The translations under genes and the position numbers were made by a program. Positions 6,617 through 9,049 of a DNA stretch of 9,049 nt are shown here, piece by piece. The stretch comes from Nocardia sp. (lineage in GTDB: Bacteria; Actinomycetota; Actinomycetes; Mycobacteriales; Mycobacteriaceae), in the NCBI GenBank assembly GCA_017354515.1, contig JAFMQT010000156.1:1-9049 (forward strand), given 5' to 3'. Below the pieces are notes generated by a model that saw only the letters and a program-made list of their open reading frames with translations, was not told where the DNA came from and searched no databases. Positions within the stretch are counted from its first letter, which is position 1; each line of letters starts with the position of its first letter.

Positions 6617-6637
6617 GTTGACCAAATATTCGTTCCG
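6617..6637 (+). repeat. 21-bp element, copy 2 (after tandem tetR)
   Basis: GTTGACCAAATAT, then TC, then GTTCCG, matching the element at 3836-3856 in 19 of 21 positions. It begins 11 nt after the stop of the tandem tetR gene. The TTGACC half is intact, but the corresponding -10 position (CGACAG) is poor, so this copy looks like an operator or a decayed promoter. GATCCGT also follows downstream of both copies (3879 and 6667), hinting at wider shared ancestry. Confidence 0.65.
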
Positions 6638-6693
6638 ACGCGACAGCGTGAGGGTCCTCCGACCAAGATCCGTTCAGCACCGCCCAGCACGGG

Positions 6694-6708
6694 TGGTACC
6701 ATATATGG
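6694..6708 (+). promoter_or_regulatory. Candidate vapBC promoter/operator
   Basis: Two perfect palindromes overlap: TGGTACCA (6694-6701) and CCATATATGG (6699-6708). A TANNNT-type -10 (TACCAT, 6697-6702) ends 7 nt before the vapB ATG, so the transcript may be leaderless. No clear ribosome-binding site is seen, which supports that. Ribbon-helix-helix antitoxins typically bind palindromes at their own promoter. Confidence 0.5.
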
Positions 6709-6709
6709 C

Positions 6710-6952
6710 ATGATGAAAACGACGGTGTACCTGCCGGATGAGCTGGAGGTCCGGCTCGACGCGGAGTCCGCCGCCACCGGAGTGAGCAAGGCGGAACTCA
6801 TCCGCCGTGGCATCGCTATGCTGCTGGACTCGTCCGATCGGCCACGCAACGATACGCCGCTGCCGGTATTCCACAGCGGACGCTCGCGCAGTGCCGACGA
6901 AATGAACGAGGACGTTTACCGGCAAATCAAGCAGCGGTCGGCCCGTCGGTGA
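6710..6952 (+). CDS. vapB: VapB-type antitoxin, ribbon-helix-helix
   Basis: An 80-residue antitoxin. Residues 3-39 are a ribbon-helix-helix DNA-binding fold: KTTVYLPDELEVRLD as the strand and first helix, then TGVSKAELIRRGIAMLL as the second helix. The C-terminal half (about 45-80: DTPLPVFHSGRSR, then MNEDVYRQIKQRSARR) is the flexible toxin-neutralising part. It protects the cell by binding the VapC ribonuclease and represses its own operon. Its GTGA end overlaps the toxin start by 4 nt, the usual antitoxin-first arrangement. ATG codons at 6710 and 6713 are both possible starts; the first fits the -10 spacing of the proposed leaderless promoter. Confidence 0.88.
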   Translation: MMKTTVYLPDELEVRLDAESAATGVSKAELIRRGIAMLLDSSDRPRNDTPLPVFHSGRSRSADEMNEDVYRQIKQRSARR

Positions 6953-7419
6953 TCATCGTCGCCGATACTTCCGCGTTGTTCGCCGCATTCGACGCCGACC
7001 AGGACGAACACGAGCAAGCCGTGTCGGTCATGGAACGCGAGACGCTGATCATCTCACCGTTGGTGCTGACCGAATTGGATCATCTGACGCGTCGCGACCT
7101 GGGCTTCAACGCCGCCATGGCCATCACCGATGTGCTGCTGGCCCGTGCGATCGAGGGTCGCTACCGACTTGCCGAGTTGAAACACGTCGACCTGTCGACC
7201 GCGCAATCGGTACGAGCCAAATACGAAGGCCTGCAACTCGATCTGGCCGACGCGGTAGGCGTCGCACTCGCCGACAAATACAAGACCGATTGCATTTTCA
7301 CCCTCGATCAACGCGACTTCCGCGCTATCGAACCATTGACTTCCGGCCTGAGATCGTTCCGGATCCTGCCGGCCACAGCGAATCGAAGTGACCAGGGGCG
7401 ATCGCCACAATATAGGTGA
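6949..7419 (+). CDS. vapC: VapC-type toxin, PIN-domain ribonuclease
   Basis: A 156-residue PIN-domain protein and partner of the preceding antitoxin. The metal-binding acidic residues are visible: D6 in VADTSALFAAFD, E42 in SPLVLTELDH, D101 in LDLADAVGVALA, and D120 with D123 in IFTLDQRDF. VapC toxins cut specific RNAs (tRNA or rRNA in studied mycobacterial cases); which RNA this one cuts is not readable. The start is GTG at 6949 inside the antitoxin stop, implying coupled translation. The catalytic domain ends near residue 140, and about 15 polar residues follow. The stop codon (7417-7419) abuts the stop of the opposing tetR gene with no spacer. Confidence 0.88.
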   Translation: MIIVADTSALFAAFDADQDEHEQAVSVMERETLIISPLVLTELDHLTRRDLGFNAAMAITDVLLARAIEGRYRLAELKHVDLSTAQSVRAKYEGLQLDLADAVGVALADKYKTDCIFTLDQRDFRAIEPLTSGLRSFRILPATANRSDQGRSPQYR

Positions 7420-8019
7420 TCACCGCGACTCGACCGCGCGGAACGCGATCTCGACCAGCCGGCGGGCGTTACAACGGTCCATGGGCTGACCGGCCACCAG
7501 CCACCGGAAGATCAGCGGACCGAAGACGATATCGCGGACCACGTCCGGGGGGATATCCCCGGCCAACCGGCCCGCATGCTGGGCCCGTTCGATGAGACCG
7601 AGCACGGACACCACCCGTGCCGCCACATAGGCGCGCTGCAGATGATTCGCCAGTTCATCATCGTGGTGCGCCTCGGCGAGCAGCCCGTATGCCACCGGCC
7701 CATACGGGCTCTCACTCATGGTCACGATGAACTCGACCGCGGCGGTCATCAGATCGCCCACTGCGTCACCGGTATCGGGCAGGACCAGCGGCGGAATACT
7801 GTCCGCGAGGACGTCCGCGACCAGCGCCGCCTTACCTGGCCAGCGCCGATAGATGGTCGGGCGGGCCACTCCCGCGGCCTTGGCGATACCTTCCAGAGTC
7901 AGAGCGGAGTATCCACTCTCGGCCAGCAGGGCCAGGGTCGCGGCCACGATCCGATCGCCGATTTCCCTGCTGCGCGGCCTACCACGAGCGGAAATCACCG
8001 TCGACTCTTGATCATTCAC
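7420..8019 (-). CDS. TetR family transcriptional regulator
   Basis: A 199-residue regulator. After a short basic lead (ARGRPRSREIGDRIV) comes the helix-turn-helix TLEGIAKAAGVARPTIYRRW (41-60), then PGKAALVADVL. The TIYRRWPGK form goes with a TetR group that has an all-helical C-terminal domain (about 80-199). The start is uncertain: TTG 8037, GTG 8019 and GTG 7998 are all in frame. I prefer 8019 because a TATCAT -10 (8031 down to 8026) ends exactly 6 nt before it, giving a leaderless transcript, and no ribosome-binding site precedes it; 7998 has a weak AAGAG. A palindrome over the -10 and start codon suggests strong autorepression. It is divergent from the DivIVA-domain gene, which it may also control. 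Confidence 0.85.
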   Translation of the reverse strand: MNDQESTVISARGRPRSREIGDRIVAATLALLAESGYSALTLEGIAKAAGVARPTIYRRWPGKAALVADVLADSIPPLVLPDTGDAVGDLMTAAVEFIVTMSESPYGPVAYGLLAEAHHDDELANHLQRAYVAARVVSVLGLIERAQHAGRLAGDIPPDVVRDIVFGPLIFRWLVAGQPMDRCNARRLVEIAFRAVESR

Positions 8020-8031
8020 AAGTGAATGATA
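8011..8031 (-). promoter_or_regulatory. Operator palindrome and -10 of the minus-strand tetR
   Basis: ATCATTCAC-AA-GTGAATGAT (8011-8030) is a perfect inverted repeat with 9-bp arms and a 2-bp centre, the classic geometry of a TetR operator. On the minus strand it includes TATCAT (8031-8026) as a likely -10 and the GTG start codon at 8019. I find no convincing -35. The arrangement is what an autorepressor needs. Confidence 0.65.
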
Positions 8032-8034
8032 CTT

Positions 8035-8058
8035 CAATTACTTGCCGTAACGTAATTG
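8035..8058. promoter_or_regulatory. Second inverted repeat in divergent intergenic region
   Basis: CAATTAC (8035-8041) and GTAATTG (8052-8058) form a 24-bp inverted repeat with 7-bp arms. The inner TTAC-TTGCC-GTAA (8038-8050) is an alternative, tighter version. It is AT-rich for this DNA. It may be a second binding site for the adjacent regulator or for another factor acting on the DivIVA-domain gene. Confidence 0.45.
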
Positions 8059-8088
8059 TGAAAGGCGCGTTGTTGAGACTTGCCGCGT

Positions 8089-8100
8089 TAGCCTGTCGGT
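8089..8100 (+). promoter_or_regulatory. Candidate leaderless promoter of DivIVA-domain gene
   Basis: TAGCCT (8089-8094) matches TANNNT and ends 6 nt before the ATG at 8101, so transcription would begin at the start codon. No purine-rich ribosome-binding site precedes the ATG, consistent with a leaderless mRNA. No clear -35 was found. Confidence 0.45.
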
Positions 8101-8358
8101 ATGGGGAGTGACAAATTGACGAGCCTGCCGTTCACCGTGGTACGCAAGGGGTACGACAGGGACGAGGTCCGCGGATACTTCGAACGGTTCGACGGTGCCT
8201 TCAACGCCGTCCTCACCGATCGGAACGCGGCCAATTCCCGTGCGGACGAGCTGGAACAGCGTCTAACCCAAGCACAACTGCGTATCGCCCAGCTCGAATC
8301 CGAGGTCGCGCGCCTGTCGGCCCTGCCCGGCCCGGGATGGAACCCTGGTGCGTCGTAA
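8101..8358 (+). CDS. Small DivIVA-domain coiled-coil protein
   Basis: An 85-residue protein with the N-terminal DivIVA signature: LPFTVVRKGYDRDEVRGYFERFD (9-31), where FxxxxxGYxxxEVxxYF is the membrane-binding, dimerising head seen in DivIVA/Wag31/GpsB relatives. Residues about 32-72 (DRNAANSRADELEQRLTQAQLRIAQLESEVARL) show heptad spacing of L, I and A, a short parallel coiled coil. It stops after GPGWNPGAS. Wag31 is far longer (over 200 residues) and organises polar growth; this is only a head and a stub, so it may be an accessory that modulates a full-length partner. The reading frame shows no break. It shares its upstream region with the divergent tetR gene and converges on the next gene, 20 bp away, with no obvious terminator between them. 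Confidence 0.7.
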   Translation: MGSDKLTSLPFTVVRKGYDRDEVRGYFERFDGAFNAVLTDRNAANSRADELEQRLTQAQLRIAQLESEVARLSALPGPGWNPGAS

Positions 8359-8378
8359 CCGCAAAGGCACTCGACGCG

Positions 8379-9020
8379 CTAGTGGAAGAGCGAGCTGATC
8401 ATCCCGATGATGATGAGCAGTATCAACACCAGCACCGGGAGCGCGAAGATGATCAGCGGCGCCAGGAATCCCGGACGCTGGTAAAGGGGCTTGCCGGGGT
8501 CCATCGGCGGGCGGGGGCTACCCGGGATCGGGGCGCCCAGTTCGAGGATCCGGCCGCGCGGACCCAGGTTGGCCAGCATCATAATCGGATTGACGATGCT
8601 GGAGATGATCCCCCACCAGCCCAGCCACAGACTCTCCACGGTCATCTTGCGATAGGTCGCCATCCCACAATCGCGGCAGAACGGGCCGCGCGAGGTCAGA
8701 AACTGCATGAAGACGATGAATCCGCGATGTCCGCGCAGATCCACCGCTACCGCGGGCGTGGCGCCGCAGCACCGGCAGAAGACCCCATTGGGTGCGCCGG
8801 GGTGGACCTGCGGGGCTGGCTGCCCGAACCCGGGACCGGGAGGGAATTGCGGTGGCGGCGGCGGGAATTGCGGTGGCGGCGGCTGGAATTGGCCGCCGGG
8901 CTGGAAGTGCTGCGGACCGGGCTGGAAGTTCGGCGGAGCAGGGTGCGCCGGTGCGACCGGGAACTGCGGCCGCGATGGCTGGTGCTGCGGTGCTGCTGGC
9001 GGGAACTGTGGCGCCGACAT
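8379..9020 (-). CDS. Proline-rich zinc-ribbon membrane protein, function unknown
   Basis: A 213-residue protein with three parts. Residues 1-78 are a low-complexity Pro/Gln/Phe-rich tail with QFPPPPP repeats. A zinc-ribbon-like pair of knuckles follows: C82-x2-C85 and C115-x2-C118, with RGHRGFIVFMQFLTSRGPFCRDCG between and at the second. Then come two hydrophobic helices (about 132-152 and 185-208), giving both membrane anchoring and a short C-terminus. I recognise the RGPFCRDCGMATYRKMT plus WLGWWG pattern as common in actinobacterial hypothetical membrane proteins, but I know of no established function. The ATG at 9020 is supported by GGGGAG on the minus strand (9035-9030), 9 nt upstream. 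Its own promoter lies outside the window. It converges on the DivIVA-domain gene. Confidence 0.8.
   Translation of the reverse strand: MSAPQFPPAAPQHQPSRPQFPVAPAHPAPPNFQPGPQHFQPGGQFQPPPPQFPPPPPQFPPGPGFGQPAPQVHPGAPNGVFCRCCGATPAVAVDLRGHRGFIVFMQFLTSRGPFCRDCGMATYRKMTVESLWLGWWGIISSIVNPIMMLANLGPRGRILELGAPIPGSPRPPMDPGKPLYQRPGFLAPLIIFALPVLVLILLIIIGMISSLFH
8842..8883 (-). repeat. Tandem 21-bp repeat in proline-rich tail
   Basis: Two exact 21-bp copies (8842-8862 and 8863-8883) beginning GGGAATTGCGG on the + strand, followed by a partial third (TGGAATTGG, 8884-8892). They lie in frame in the minus-strand gene and encode the repeated QFPPPPP unit. In-frame units can gain or lose copies by slippage without breaking the gene. 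Confidence 0.85.
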
Positions 9021-9049
9021 ATGAACTTTCTCCCCGGGATGGCCTGTGC

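Noticed and set aside
8707..9024. Glycine/cysteine-rich plus-strand frame resembling a structural or metal-binding protein
   Set aside because: It is the antisense reading of the proline-rich tail and zinc ribbon of the minus-strand gene; its low complexity is a by-product.

Overview
The window is about 9 kb of GC-rich, tightly packed actinobacterial DNA. An Mce operon (a mycolic-acid-bacterium trait), several TetR regulators, GTG/TTG starts, apparently leaderless promoters and a small DivIVA-domain protein suggest a mycolate-producing actinomycete. Nocardia or a close relative is my best guess from style; I cannot confirm the genus. No gene-free stretch exceeds 300 bases, and I see no tRNA, rRNA, CRISPR array, insertion sequence or prophage.

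Bases 1-3112 are the 3' part of an Mce lipid-import operon, all on the + strand: the C-terminal part of an Mce substrate-binding protein, an Mce-associated single-pass membrane protein, then the two YrbE permeases (A type, then B type). The order is unusual, because in canonical mycobacterial mce operons the two yrbE genes come first and mceA-F follow. The first junction is coupled by an overlapping stop/start. The second contains two four-codon mini-ORFs.

Bases 3113-6606 hold a regulator/enzyme block on the same strand: a TetR regulator, an amidohydrolase-2 family metal-dependent enzyme, and a 434-residue protein made of two TetR units in tandem. A nearly identical 21-bp AT-rich element lies just after each of the two tetR genes. 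Its first copy forms a well-spaced promoter for the amidohydrolase. The simplest reading, which is inference, is a regulated import-plus-catabolism locus for a lipid or steroid-like substrate, with the YrbE/Mce machine at the membrane and the amidohydrolase in the cytoplasm.

Bases 6690-7419 are a type II toxin-antitoxin pair (ribbon-helix-helix VapB and PIN-domain VapC, overlapping by 4 nt). It ends directly against the stop codon of a convergent third single-domain TetR gene (7420-8019, minus strand). That regulator is divergent from a short DivIVA-domain gene (8101-8358). Their 81-bp gap and the regulator's start region hold a strong palindrome (9-bp arms) over the regulator's own -10 and start codon, plus a second inverted repeat. 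The window ends with a minus-strand gene for a proline-rich, zinc-ribbon, two-helix membrane protein (8379-9020).

The strongest candidates for something undescribed are the rearranged mce/yrbE operon, its linked two-TetR/amidohydrolase block with the duplicated element, and the operator region between the third tetR and the DivIVA-domain gene.
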